NCBI GenBank assembly: GCA_013397865.1
Contig: VZTI01003892.1
Coordinates: 395,181-459,180, forward strand
DNA: 64,000 nucleotides
From: Struthidea cinerea
Lineage: Eukaryota; Chordata; Aves; Passeriformes; Corcoracidae
Direction of reading: 5' to 3'
Shown here: in pieces, positions 23,901 to 38,900 of the stretch
How the letters are laid out: each line of letters opens with the position of its first letter
Numbering within the stretch: position 1 is the stretch's first letter
The notes under the pieces: model-generated
What the model was told of the DNA's origin: nothing
The model's input: the letters and a program-made list of their open reading frames with translations, nothing else
Database searches by the model: none
Program-made: the position numbers and the translations under genes

Positions 23901-26900
23901 GTTGCTGTTTCCTCCCCAGTAGCAGCTGGTCAGGTGTTCTGCCTGAACAGAACATAAACATCATGAGATTGTCAGCACCTCTATAAACAATTCATTGCTC
24001 TCCATGATAAAAAAAATTCCAAACAACTCTTCCACACGCATTCTTAAAACAATGCAAGATAACATATGCATTTCAATTCACCCAGCCCTTCCACTTCTGG
24101 AAGAGGTTTCTTCTCTAACCAGCATAAAAAAGCATTCCTCTATTACAAAAAAAAAGGAAGATAAAGGAAAACTTTTTCTGCTTCCCAGTCAGATGAAACA
24201 TGAAATACCTGTTTTGGCCAGAGCTGTGACTTCACAGGCTTGTTGTGCTTAGTCACCCTCTGCACCCTCATCACGCAGTCAAGTCAGAAGCCTCATGAAA
24301 TCTTTGTTTAATCTTTAATCATATGGAAATAGCTGTTTATTTGAAATATTTTTTGTTGCACTGTAGATCCTCAAAAATACTGAATAGTGTACTATTCTTT
24401 CAGTCTTACTGAAGTCAGTGGAGGTTCTGGAGCTGATTTTGGCAGAATCTAATTCAAAACAATTCAAAAGCTTAGAGAAAAAGATCCCAGCACTGCACAG
24501 CAATCAACTAGGGAGGACTGTCTGACTTGGTCTCGCTTATTTCTTGGAAGACTGAAAGAAGGCACTGCAGGATTTGGACAACTTGGACTTGTCATTACAG
24601 ATGGCAAATTAAAAAGAAATAAATTCTTCATCATATTAAAAAAAAAAATCTCTGTTATAAAATAACAGAGGAAGAAAGTAATTTGTTTGAAGACATTGTG
24701 CATGAAGGTGAAGTTTACGCATTTAAATGCTCACCTTTAAATTTGTGGATCTAATGGCACCGCTGTACAACCAACTTACAAAGACACATCACTTTGTGAC
24801 ATTAAATTCCCATGTAATGCATAAAAGCATTAACAATGGCAGAAATCAGCTATTGCAATATGAAAGTATTAACTGTCTGAGATAATAGAATAATTGTGAT
24901 AAATTTCAAAACTTGGGTTAGGTAGAGAGAGATATATGTTTAGTTTCTAATGACTGATCAAAAGCCACTATCCGCTTTTTCATTTAATAGTTTCATCAGT
25001 ATATACTTTTTTTCCATGGACAAATCATTTACTGAATTAATCCTTTCCAGATGTTTTAAAAACTGCTTGAGTTTTTATTTTTTTGTATATCAATAATACA
25101 GCAGCTAATTCAAGTTTGTATCAAGATACCCAATAATAACTGACAGACTTGACCTGGTGCTTAGACAAGACAGAGTCCCACATCAAAAATGAGTATTTAC
25201 ACTTACTGGAGGCACAGGATCTTATTTTCACTTAGCTTTACCTTGAAAAGCGCATATAGTTCCTCCAGTTCATCGATAGTAAAAGAAGTCTCTGTCACAA
25301 TAGTTCGTACCTTTTGAAATACAACATTAACAGTTACAGATCTGAAATCCATGTCTCACTGAAAAGCTACTTCAAACTTCAGAAACCGACTGAACTTATC
25401 ATTTGCAAAGAACATTATTTCAGTACTTACCACATTGCGCTTTGTAGTATCTTCGAGGGTTTGGATGACTTTCAGTCTTTGTTTGAATCTCATTTGTTCA
25501 ATTAAATCTGCCCGGATACTTCCAAATTTCTTGAAAGAGAAAAGGTACTACATGATTGTCTGTGTATTAATATTCAGAATATTTAGATTTCCTTTAATGT
25601 ACTTGAGAAAGTAATTTAATTACATGATGTACCACAAATGAAACTGCTGTTAATGCATTTTTCTAACACATTACAAAGTTACAAAGACTTTAGGAATATA
25701 TCACTAGATTTTATTTTTCCCAATAACTTTTTTTAATTTGAAAGGTCTTTATTCAATTTCAAACTCTCTCATTTCAAACTGTAATCTCAGTAGTCAGAAA
25801 CTTCTTGCTTGGCAAATCTCTGTGAATAGATGGTTTCGTAAGTCCTCCTGCAGAGTTTTATTTCAGCTTGTCCTGGAATGTCTCATAATCACAACAGAAA
25901 GAGGATATTGAACTAACTGGATCTCTAATGGCTGAGACAGTACAGGAGTCCTTACATTCTGAGGATCTGAACCAAGTAGCAAGAATGCAATTTCCACTAG
26001 GAAGATATTCTCTTTAATACCCAAGTCTTATTTTCAGAAGTTTTTTTCACAAGGCATGTAACAGTGTCAGGGAGCTCCTGCAGATACTACAAAAGCATCC
26101 TAGGGGGAAAACCTATTAGGAATAATATTCTGTATTTTCATATGCAGAGGAATGCCTGATCCCTCTGATGAAAAGGGATTCATTTCAAAAATGAAAAGAT
26201 TCATTTTTGTAGAAGTATTATAAGCTGAAGTTTCTTGCCATCCAAAATCCACTTGTAACACACTGAGGAATGCACAGATGATCAGCAGGAACAATAATGC
26301 CAGACATCAACTACATCACATGTAAAGCTATAAAGGGGTGGCAGGACACACTTTCATACAAGATGGATTTATATTTCCAGTGCAAGTGCATCTACATAAG
26401 CAGGTCATCATTTCCTGGCACATTCTTGTAAAATGAAATTAATGCTAAAGCTGCATTTATAGATAAAGGTGTTCACCTTTATCATGTACCTTGGGAGTAA
26501 AAAGATGCTTCATGTACTCGTGAGCTTTTTGCAAATAAAGAAGTCTTTTGACAAAAATGGCATGTAGATTCATGAATATCAAGCATCACAGAGGTCACAA
26601 AACCTTGAAAAGACAGATCTTTTGTGGCTCTGAGGCCACACCTATTCCAGTAATCAGAGTTTATTCACTGGTCTGGGGGCCACATAAGAAGGTCTGTTCA
26701 CATCCATAAAACTAAAAGTCACGTAGTCTACTAAAAAGGAATGTCGCAGGTGATTACCTTCTGGAACTGGTCCTTTGCCCATGCAAAGTCAAATTGTACA
26801 AGATGTTGGAAGGGTGTCACCTGTTCTAGGTCAAAACAGTATCAAACCTTTCCACGGCACAGACCTTTGAGTGTCAGCTCTTTAGTTAAAATGGCCAAGA

Positions 26901-29900
26901 TCCAGATATCACTGTACACACAGCTGAAGTGCTGAAGGACTATTTTTTTCCAAATTACCTAACACACAAATTAAATGAGTTAAACACATAACATCTCTGA
27001 TTATGAGTCTACACTCCACTGACAGCTAGTGAGTTATGCACAGGCTTTTAAAACTGCAGTGATTATGCATTATTTCAGTCACTTCTACTATAACTATTAT
27101 GACACCAGGATCTATGGCTTCTGAATTGAATACAAAATTGAATGAAAGGATAAGAGAGTTCTTACTAAAAACTGTTTTCAGTAAATTAAGAAAGCACTGG
27201 CAGTGTAAAATGCACTTGTTATGTATATTCTCTTATTTAAAGACTGTTTCTCCCTTGAAAGTAGAAAGTCTGCTCAATATTATCACAGAGAGGGGTGCTA
27301 ATCACTTATTTACCAAAAAATTCTTCTGCATCACTTCAACTTTCACTGGAGACTTCTCATATATGCATGACATGACTACATAACAGCTGGACAGTGTCGG
27401 AAGATGATGGAAAGCAGATCTTCACAAAACAATTCAAATATTGTGCCTTTGCCAGTGCCATCAAGTTCTCAGACTCATCACATTCCCACGACAAATATCA
27501 TAAGACAGTCTGGAAGGGACAAGGTTTTCCCCTCTTCTTGGGGATGGTGCTTGAGGGAAAGCAAAGGTCTCCAAAAAAAACCCATGTTCTTCAGCTGTAG
27601 GTCTTCCTATTATTTTTAAATGATAAATGTCTACAAGATACTCTTAACAGTTTAAATTCCAAAACATAACAAAAATATGCTTAGTTGGTATTTCATTCTT
27701 TGTAGCTGTAACAAAGCTAGCAGTGAGTTCTCAGCCCTAACTGCACATAACTAATGGAGAAACATAACAGGTGTAACAGATGCCTTAAAGTTTTTGAATC
27801 TTAATAGTTTACTAAAGAATTGTTGGGGTTTTTTTTAATAAATTAATTAAGAGCAACTCTCTTGAAACTAAATCTCTGTTTGCAAACAGCTCCTGCTTTC
27901 CTCACAGTTCCTCACTCCCCATGCTGCTTGCCTTGCCTAATTATACTGAAGTGCAGCTACAAGGTTCTGTGCTGCAGAGGGCCCAGAAAGACAGACTGGC
28001 TCTGCATGGAGTCAGGTTATTCATCTTAGAGCAGTTACGCCAACGCAGGCAGTCTTCATGGTGAGGAAAACAGGAGAATGTAAGGGAAACACAATTTCAC
28101 ATAAACTCCCTCCTGGCCATTCTGACATCTACCAAATACCCATCTACCCTGATACACTTTTCCTTTTAGCACAGAATACACAAAGGACTGCCTACTTCCT
28201 TATTAAACATGGTATGTTAAAGCAAGGGGGGTTTAGGGATATAGGAAGTGCCTTTGACAAAGCTATGCTATTGCTAAGTATAAACCAACTTCCTGAACTA
28301 AAATTACTCATTTACCCTGCCTGTCAATAGAAGGGAATAATGGAAATCAAGGAGAAAAAATCTTTACAGTACTTCCTTAATTTTTATAAAAAGTGAGTAT
28401 GTCAGTGTATCCATCAGAGGTATTTTAACTGATGACTTTTTTTTAAATTTAAGGACAATGAAACCAGTCTGCAGATTTTAGTTGATTTTGTCCTGTCCTT
28501 TACAGATATTAGTTATTACCAGCTCCTTTCACTTGATTTTTTTTTTTAGCTTTGGTGATAGTAGAGAATATAGTGGCCCATGGTCATAATCAGCACTTGT
28601 TAAGGAAAAAAAAAGGCAAAAGAAACGAAGTTCCACTGATAATAGAAAGGTCTTCTGAAATCATACAGATTTCACTACTATTTCAGTTTGGAAAAGCACA
28701 AAAAAGCTTAAATGAGAATTAGCATTTTTCAAGTTAAAAGCTCAGCCTTTTGTTTGTAAATCACTTTTTGGCTGTGGGCTGCTCTCCTTTGAGGCCTCAG
28801 ACTTCTCTATGAAACAGCTCCAATTACAAATTTTGGTTAAAAGAAGACAAAAGTCTAACTCCTCTTCCTTGCTCCATTTCAGCCTTCTCAGATGAGTCTG
28901 CACGTCTTCTATATTCTTTTTGCTTCAAGCAAAGCCAAACTACAGAATATCAAATTCCTCTGTGAAGCAGAAGTCGTGTGCGTTGACAAGTTCCTGTTAA
29001 GAAATCTTATCCTACCTCATAGGAAGACCTGATTAGCCTGAAGATATCCACCTCAGGATAAGGCTCTACATCATCACTGAGCAGGGAGTGAAGATGAGGA
29101 ATGGGAGGAAGAGTGCTGTCCTTATTAGTTATGCTGTCCAAATATCTGGTGGGGAAAAAAAAAAGGAAATGAGAAACCCAAAATAAATTTGTACACCCTC
29201 CCTTCTGAGGGTTAACAGCATACAGGTTACATATTGATCATTAAATGTAAAAATGATCAAGCCATTCTCTAGGAAGAGTAAGGTTATACTACTGAAATTT
29301 ATTATGAAAAAATTCCAAAGTTCCAGCAGCAGCTTGAAAACTGAACATGCTACCAAGTACAAGGAAATCAGAGGTTACACTCAGAAGTATTAGTTCCGAT
29401 TAAATGACTCAAGCCACTCTATCATCATCCTGTTTCACTGAAATCCATTTGTTCAAGATCCTACCTAATTCTTCTGAGTTCTACTTAGTCTACTCCCAAA
29501 ACAATCTCCCTTGACATCAAGGCTTTTTCTTAGTAATATTTAAAAGGTAGCAGGCTGAAGTAACAAAACTCATGCAATCCACTAAAATAATGAATCAAGT
29601 TAAATTTCTATAACCAGATTTGGGAAGTTTATCTGAATGTCTTGAAAGAAGAATTTATATCTTGTTGGTCATTTAGCATTATTTTAAAATAATATAAGGA
29701 GTACCTCATGTGGATGAAAGGGGACTATAAACGTGTAAAAGATTTACATATATGGTACTGGTTTAAGTTTAGTATTTCAACATAGAATACAAATCAGAAG
29801 AGCAAGCAAAAAAAAACAAACCATGAAGATACTTAATTTTCTGTAATAAATACCTTCCCAAGACTGTCATGGCTTCTCCATCATCTTTACAGTTAAGCAG

Positions 29901-32900
29901 CTTGTCTACATTAGCTTCGAGGACAGCAAGTGCTAACTGAAATATCACCTTTATTCCTTCACAGAAGAAACAATCCACAACCACCACTGCACTTTCAAAT
30001 GGCATTACACTGAGGAAAAGAGTGAGGAACCAGGACAGGGAGATGGTGGAGATTACACCCAAGTCCTGCATGCAGTCATAAAGCTGTGGAATGTAGTCAC
30101 GAGCCAACTCTTCAAAGACACCCTGATCCACCAGTGCTCCTGTTAAAGACAAATAAGGCTGAATTAATCCAGGAGCAACTGACACATTGCCATTTAGGGG
30201 AGAAAAAAAACTTCTGTATATTCTATGTATATCAACAAAAAGCCTAAGAATATTTTGCATGGTGCTTATGCACTTTTTTTCACTTTCAAATAAGTAACAG
30301 ATTCCATTACACTACTGAGCTATGTAAATAAATTGAACCATAATAATGGTTCTGATTTTTTTCTGTTTTAATTATACACTCCACAATAAATAAAAAAGGA
30401 TTAATTTGGTCTAGCACCAGCCAAAGTAAAATAGTGGCTTGATATTACCATTACTAATTGAAGTAAGACCTCAGCATCACCTGTTGAATGAGGCCAGGGT
30501 CACTGTGAGGGCTTAGATTTACTTCAAGAGAACCCCATGTTATACATTCCATTTTAACCAGGACAGGAAGAATAATTTCTAAGGCTGAGTATCTCAAGTA
30601 TCTGTGAGATATAGTAAAAACAGATCCCATGATACATTGAAGTCACTCACTTCCACATACACAAGGAAGCTCATCTGACAACAACAGCTTTCTGATACTT
30701 GTGCCCTTTCAAATCAGAGGTACAGGCACAAAGACTTCTACTGCAAATCGTTAAAGCTTCTGTTTCTACCCTACCATAGTCAGCTAACTGGATCATCTAA
30801 AATTCAAATTTTAGCCTCCCATCTCTTCTTAAAAATCTACTTTGCTTAAGCCCACTTTAGAGTGCCATCTGATCCTAAGTAAGTGATAAACTATTAACTA
30901 TAGCAGTACCTCTTTAGGAAATTGTCTTTAGTCTCCTGAGCAATCTGTCTGTCACTAGCATGCACAGATACATCTACCCATGTACTTGTTTCAGTACAAA
31001 TACCACCAATTAATTTGGTTATTTTTTGTAGTGTTGTTTCAAAAATGTCCCCATAGCATACCAACAACTCTTGTGTTGTAGTAATCAGGCAGCATACGCT
31101 CACACAGAGCCACCAGCAGCCAGAAAGCTTCCTCCTCTTTTGCATAAAGGAGGAGCACTGAAGTGACAATATTCATAGCCTAAAAGAAAGGGAAATATAA
31201 TTATTCAATATCTAGCACTGTACCTGGGCAGGTAAGTGGTTAGGAAATTAGTTACATCTCTCCCTGAAGATCCCAAACTGTTCAAGTACTTCCCTGTAAA
31301 AACAGCAGCGTTCCCCAGTGCTCAAAGAAAGGCCTAAGAAAGCCTCAAGTCACAAAAAAAATGTAAGGTTTTTCCTCAGTTCTGTTGTTTCTGTTTTACT
31401 GGGGTTTTTTGGTGGGTTTTTTGGGTTGGTTGGTTTTGTGTTGTGGATTTTTTTTAAGAAATCAAGATTTTTTTTCCTAATCAAGGGCTGACTCAGGTCT
31501 GCAAACATCCCTGTTATACTGATACTCTGCCACAGGTACTCTTGAGGAATCTGGGTCTGATGCAGCCAAAACATCTTCCATCACACTAGTGATGTGCCTG
31601 AACTCTCACTGTAGCTGGATCAAATCTCAAGGTTATTAATTACTGTGACAGCTTTAGTGACCAGAACTGAAGTGTCTTCCTACTGCTCCTCTGTTAAATA
31701 ATCTTTGCAAATGTTGTAGCTATTACTTAGTACCACACTTGTTATTAACTAATTTATGATGGTATCTGTTAGAACTTCTTGTACTATGTTGCACCTAGAA
31801 GTCTTAACAGCCAGACATTAATCAGGCTTCTGAATACTAATGAATTTAAGTTTCCTCTTTGAAAAAGTGTGTAGGAAGGCAAAAAAAAGGCCCAGGTGAT
31901 ATATCAAAATTATATAGTAAGAAAGAATGATTTAGGACCAGAAACTAAAGTGACTTGAATTATGGACATAAGAACCTCAAAACCATGCACTGGGGGTCAC
32001 CATTAACTCTACAGATACATGGTTGGGACTCACAGTCATATCTCCTAGGATGCTTTATTTTTTGCCAAGTGTTTGGGGGTTTTTTGCTTGGATTTTTGAT
32101 TGTTATCTTTTTTTTTGTTTCTTTTTATTGTTTTGAATGATTGCATGGCATCCTAGAAAGAGGAAAAGAGGTTCTGGAGGGTTATAACTAATACACTGAA
32201 TAATAATTCGTGATAAGATAAATAGATAAAAATAGACACTAATTTAAGGCTCAACACAAAGTGTTTTGGTTTTGAGGGGATTTTTTGTTAATAAGAAAAG
32301 AACCTCTTCAGGGTCCATTGTCATTTTCTGTAGACAGCTCTGTTATCATCTGCCCAGTTTCTAGATTTATGAGCAGAAAATATGCTTACAGAAAACATCT
32401 CTCAACAAATGCTGCTAATACTGCTGTTAGAGCAGGTCCTTGTGTGACGTCCCTCTGGCCTCAGCATTCCTGCCTCTCTGCAGCACTGAGGCTTGAGCTC
32501 ACAGCACCATCCACACCTCAATGTACTTCACACAACCAAACACTCATGTGCATGACTGAAAAAACAGGACTGCAAGGAAAGAACTGGAATTCCCGAAACT
32601 AAAGGAGTGCAGGGTATTCCAATTACCTGACAATATCCTATGTTTGGATTTCTGAAAGCATAAGCTGTCAAGACTCTCCTTAAAGCAGCAATACCCATCT
32701 CATTCTGGAATGCAGGGTGTTCTGGAAGGGAGCGGTGCAAATCCCTCTCTATCTCTTCTGTAGCAAGATTGTATTTTCCCATTGATTTCTCCACTAGGTC
32801 CTCATAATAGCCAGGATGAGTGGCCATTTCATTAATGGCTCCTAGGAGTGGGAGAACAGTATTAAAACCAGGAGAAAAAGGAAGGTTTAGCAGGCACAGC

Positions 32901-35900
32901 ATTCCAACATTATGATCTACTCCCCTTCCATCCCGAATGTTACCAAGAACTTTGAAAGCAAATGTGAAAATATTATTTCTTTAAAGGTGATTAAAAATAA
33001 AACAAAAACAAAGGATGTGCTTTGGTGATTATCACCCCTTCCTGTCTTTCTCTACAGGCATTTTTATAATGAGGTTAAAATCTCTCTCAGCCAGAACAAA
33101 ACAGAAGGCATGAAGAACAAACCAACTGTGCAGTCACATGGTATCATGAGCTCCCTCTGCAGCTGGCTGTGGGTTTGGTTATCCTAAATAACTCAAAACT
33201 TGTCTCTGAGAAAGCTACTTGCCCTGAGGACAGAGTAGATTAACGTTTGGTTGCAGAGAATATGATATGTCAGCCAAAAGCAAGAGACAGAAACTCATGA
33301 GCTCTATTCCTACTTCTGAAAATGACTCTGTCATCTTGGGCAGGGCACTCAGCCTTAGGGATTACCATTGCATGCTCACAGAGTTGCTATGAGATTTCAC
33401 TACTGACTTTACAACTTCTCTGGAAAAGAAAAGCAAGTGTCAGTAGCACGAAGTAATGTACACAGAAAATATGAATTACAGATACACTGTGAAAATTGGT
33501 CCAAACTAGCTGTTAATAGGACACAAAACAAAGCTGTGCATTCCTGTGTGTATTTTCTGAAAACATTTCTTTAGTGCCCAGCAGCAAAGCGAAGATGTAC
33601 ATGACTATATATTACTAGGGAAGAAATAGAAAACAAACCTGAAAGCATCACGTGCTCATATCCTAAGTGGTGTGGGTAGCTGTGGTAACTATCTTGGGGA
33701 GGGTAGAGCTAACGAAGGCATATGGTGATAGGTAATGAAGAAAGCCTGAGGTAGGATTGATCTCCACATAGCTAGCAATAAAATTCTTCAACTTCAAAAA
33801 AAACTTTAAATGGACACAGATTAGAGAATCCTTTATGGCACAGAATCCCAGACAAATATTTTCTCAACATTTTTTGCAAAATGGAAGCACCTAATAAAAT
33901 GTTAGAGTAGCTTTTATTTATTATCAACAAAAAAAAGGTAGTGGTTCCATGCAACATGCCTAAAATTTGGAATTCCTTGCAACAATTGCTGTGAAGGTCA
34001 ACAGCTTAACTGGATCCAGAAACTAATAAATAAATGGGAATTAGGCTTGCTGGTGGTTGCTGAACATCTAGAAGGCCCCTACACTGCTGGCTTCCAGTTA
34101 CGGAGTGCGCATTCTGCTTTTTATATATTCTTCCTTAATTATGTGAGCCTGTTTGAGAAAGGGCATTTGCTGGTCTGAACAGAAATCTTGTCTAAACCTG
34201 TCTGATGCCTGCTAACAATCACAGCCTTACTTACTCCAAATATTTTCAGACACTTATTATGTGCACCTTTAATTATCTTTGAAATCCTTTCTTCCCCCAT
34301 GCTTTTGCTTATATCCCGCAGACACATTCAACTGAAAACCTACCTGAAAAGAGCAGCCAAAGTTCCCCTCTCATGCTTTCTGGAATGCCCTTTAGCACAA
34401 GGTCTCTTGTTTTCTCCGTACGATACATACAGACCCCTTGGCCATATTCAGCAAAGTGAATTTTCCAGGCCTGTTCCTTCAGGAACTCCTTGGCCTAAAA
34501 GCAAAGAAAGGCAGGCATAAAGATGCACCTTCTCTTTCTAACACTCTGACCCACTAAAATCTTGAGTGCTAAAAAGCCTGCAATGTCTTAACTTTCCAAG
34601 TGAGCAAGAAATAACTTGGCTACAGTCCAGTTATCTTCTTAATGGGCTGCCTCCTCACATTTCCTAGTTTCTATGCCAGTAGACCTTGCTGTTAAGAGAA
34701 GCAGTTATACTTAAGAGCAGGAATACAACCTCTCCTTGAATTACATCCAACTTTGCTTTTATGTAGTAAAGTTATTTGCATTGGTAAAACAACATGTTCA
34801 AGCCTTTACTTCTGTGAAAAATACTGCCTTTTCTTAACTGTCTGGCAGAATGAAACTCTTCTGGGTCAGAAACATGGGTTTTAAAGCAAACATAATTTAA
34901 CAGCCTTTTCAGTCAGGTGGAGCACTCAGAGGTGTATTTTACCAGTTTAGGGTTGAACTCCTCGGGTGACCTGCGCCGATACATTGTCATTAAAGCCTGA
35001 GTTGCTGTTGGAATGCCATTATCATTGAGGTTGAACTGTCGCTCTCCCTCCGACTCAGAGCTCAGGCTTTTGTGAGGGCTGGCAGAAATTAAACTACTTG
35101 ACCTTGTAAACACCTGTAGAAAGCAGTCACAAGCAATACAGGCATAAAGATGAGCCAGTGTCTGGACTTCTTACTTCACTTTACTTAAAAAATTATACAT
35201 GGTAACAGTTAACAAAAACATATGGCAGCAGAAATTAAACCAGTACAGAATAATGAAATAGCTTCCAGTTTCTCAATAGCTCTCCTGAAACACAACCAAA
35301 TTCTAGAACTAGAATTGCTAAGGTAATGTTAACCTTAACTAGCCCTGGGCAACTGAACTAACTCCCTTGGTCTGTCAACATCATAGGACAGTTAGATTGT
35401 GATTTGGAAGTAAAAGGATTTTCTGACTTCTCAAACAGCTTTGAAACTGCACCACAGTAAAATCTCAGAGAGCAGTTCACACCAAATGCCTGAAATTGCA
35501 AGTAGTAGTCAGGCATATCTAGATATGCAGTCATATACAAACTGTAGTAAATGCTTACAATTAATTTGTGTTTATAATTCAGTAGGTAGAATACTTCGAT
35601 CCATTTACGGCAAAAGTTCCAGCACTATACATGCCTACGTGCTCCGGTATACAACAACACAGTAATTATACCTCACCATCAACAAAGCAAGTAAAAACAA
35701 TTCTTTTAAGACAGGGTAGGGCTATTCAGGACAGTACTAAGGTATGGCTTAGTACAGACTTGGAATGCGAGATCTACCTACATAAAACCAAAATGATACA
35801 CCGCAAAAGCCTTTTCTGCTTTGAGATCTGACTATTATACTTTGCTGGGTTTAAGAGAACTGATAAGGTCGTTATATGAAGCATCTGAATTTCATACATA

Positions 35901-38900
35901 AAAGCTGGAATTCAGCAGAAGGCTTGACATTCAAAGAGCCTAAGGAAAGTGTATCTAATAATATCTTTTAAGAACCATTTACTTTGCACAAATATATAAA
36001 GAGGTGGTTCAGAATAGGGTCATTCGATGTTCAGGACAGGGCTGTTTTTTTCTTGTTAGGTCAAATGTTCCAAAGTTCACTAGCAGTGCAAACCTGCTTA
36101 GCTCAGATGTTATTTTCAGAAGAATCAAAAGACAGGATTTAGCAGCTAAAGTCTTGAATAAAAGGAGTTTCATGCCAACTGATAATTTCTTTAAATTATT
36201 AAAATTCCAGAATTCCATTTGAGTTGGACACGTTAATAGATATTAAAAGCACTATGCAATTAACCAGTAAATTAACTATGACACTTTCCAACAAGATACA
36301 CTGCAATTTCAGAATGCAGCAGCAAGAATTAGGGTAGCTCTTCCTCAGCAATGATGACTTCTCTTAAGTTTAACATGAAAAAGACAGATATCCTAATTGA
36401 CAAATTTTAACACTTCAGCTCAAAGGCATTAACACAGAAGAGGTCCTGCTTCTGTGCCTAAAGGTTTAGCTTCGCAAAAACTTCAAGGTGTTTCCTGGTT
36501 CCTCTCTTCCCACACCAGTTAAAATCCCCTTCTAGTAAACTATTCATGTTCCTTCACATACCTCATCATCTGAGCTGACATAGCTTCCAGAAATATTTTT
36601 ATCCAAGTATATTTTTGAAGTGGTTTGTTGCAGAAAGTCTGAGATCCTCTGTACAAGAAAGTCTCTGTCTTTCAAGTTGGCAAAGAGGAATGTCATTCTG
36701 TTTTTCGTGCTGATTGACAGTGGGCTGGGCAGCACACTGGAGCTGTCTGCCTTTTCCACTATTGTCACCTAGGGAGAAACAGTTGCTACAGCTTAAGATC
36801 TTTAGTTAATCAAGCTGCTTGGTCTAAGAAACCATCTTAATACAATAAACCCATGCTCCTTCCACCCTTATATCTAATTCCTATGGACACCCCTTTGCCA
36901 GAAAACACGGTTTGCGTACAACGGCTTACAAACCTGAAAGATGAAAGCTTTCATCCCTCAAACAACTGGCTTCAGTACATTTTCCATCAAAACTCCCCTG
37001 CACTACTTAGTTGATTTTCCTCAGGCTGTATTTTAAAAGAATCAGTAAAACAAAATTTCATCTGTGGGATACAAATCTATCAGCTTTTTTGTAGGACTTC
37101 CAAATCCCTCTCCTGCTTCCTAACATCATCAGCACAGGCTGAACCTACAGAAACCTTTGCCTACCTTTTACTGCCAATACATATGAATAAACCATTTTTG
37201 AGATGATGCTCCTGTACAACTGTATTATAGTTGCATACTGTGGAAACAGCTGCACAGTGTTATTTTAACTGTATTTTCACAGTACACAGAAACTTGCAAC
37301 AAAGGGAAACTAACCCCATGTCTTCCCTTACAAAGGAAAATATCTAACCCTGTGAGGTGGAGGCTTCTGTTTGGCCTTCAATTGTTAGGGAAGTGGTCAC
37401 TAATCTAACTGAACTCCAACCTGTAAACAGTACTCATACCACAATCTACTGAGTACAGGGAATGAGTTCCCTGAGGTTTTGGTAAAGCACATTAACACAA
37501 AGAAATCTCAGGGATAAGTCATACACTGTTGATGAATTATATTAACAGTTGCGTGTCCTCAACATTACCACTATTAGCCTTAAAGACATATCAATCCATA
37601 AAGTTTGTGCAGTTCATACATTGAATAAAACACAAATCACAATTGTAAATACTTTTAACCACTGCTTTTATGACTTTAGATGATTTCTTAGGTAATGAAA
37701 CCTGAGTTACTGCCTTCAGAATAGAAAGTGGCACATTTAATTTTGCTAGGACTTTTGCTCCTTTAACCCTTTTTAAAACAGAAATCAATGGTAAGACATG
37801 AGTGCTATAATATTTATAGCTCTCTAGCTAAATGGATAGGGTAACCATTTTTCATGCATTCTCTTTGAAGACTTAAAGACTGCAGTGCACCGCTCAAGTG
37901 CTAAACTACTTCTCTGTTCTCCCCACTTCCTTTTATTCTTCTGTTAACTACAAATCTACTAGTTATTTGTTAACTTAAAGGACTTCACTAGCAGAATATT
38001 GAAGTTAGCTTAAAAGTGCTCCCTATGTTTTCTGTTCCACTTAAAAACTGTTTGAGCGCAATCAGCACAAAAGACAGACAAGTTCTAAAGGCACAGGACA
38101 GACACTATTAAAGCAAGCTTAATTATAGCTCTGCTACAATTAGAGCTGATATCCACTTATGTCCTATTCAATAGAGACACACACATATCTGAAGTGCTTT
38201 GTCTTGGAGAGGACACCTGCTGTAGGTTCAGTAAGCAGTGCAGTCAGCCACTGAAAAACATCTTTCCCCATCATAATTTCTGAATCAATGCTTTGCTATT
38301 GTCTCATCTGTCAAAACACCTCCAGGATATTACAGAACACTGGAATTAACTTAGGGTCTAACCCAAAGCTTTAATTAAACAGAAAGCTTTGCTTTAATTA
38401 CTAATGGTACTGATCAGTTGTTCTGAGGACTGGCACTATCCCCTGGTTTACTGTTCTTCTTGTTGGTGCTGAGACTTAAAGCTGTTCACACAGAAGCACT
38501 TATTCCTTCAGCTACTTCTGTCTCTTCAAGCTTTAGAGCTGCTCTGAATCCTGTGCTGCTGTGATTGTGGTTATCAAAAGCAGTTGTTGAATCTGCATCC
38601 AGGAAAAGAGGTCCTGTTAAATGAAGACTTTGCTCTCCTCCTCCACCACTTTACCTGCAGGACTGCCATTCTCTTAGACTTCCAGACAAACAGTGCAACC
38701 ATAATTGAATGTCTCATCCCAAATAACCAAAGTTGTTGCAACAAGCTGCTGAGAAGCTGTACTTCAAAGGTTTTTAACAAGTACCCGTTTTACTCTTAAT
38801 GATTTGTGGGGGAAAACAGTGCCTTGAAATATTCGGTGGTTCTTCAGTCAAGGCAAACTGTCCTTGGTTACATCAGCTTTGCTACTACTTCCAAAACTTA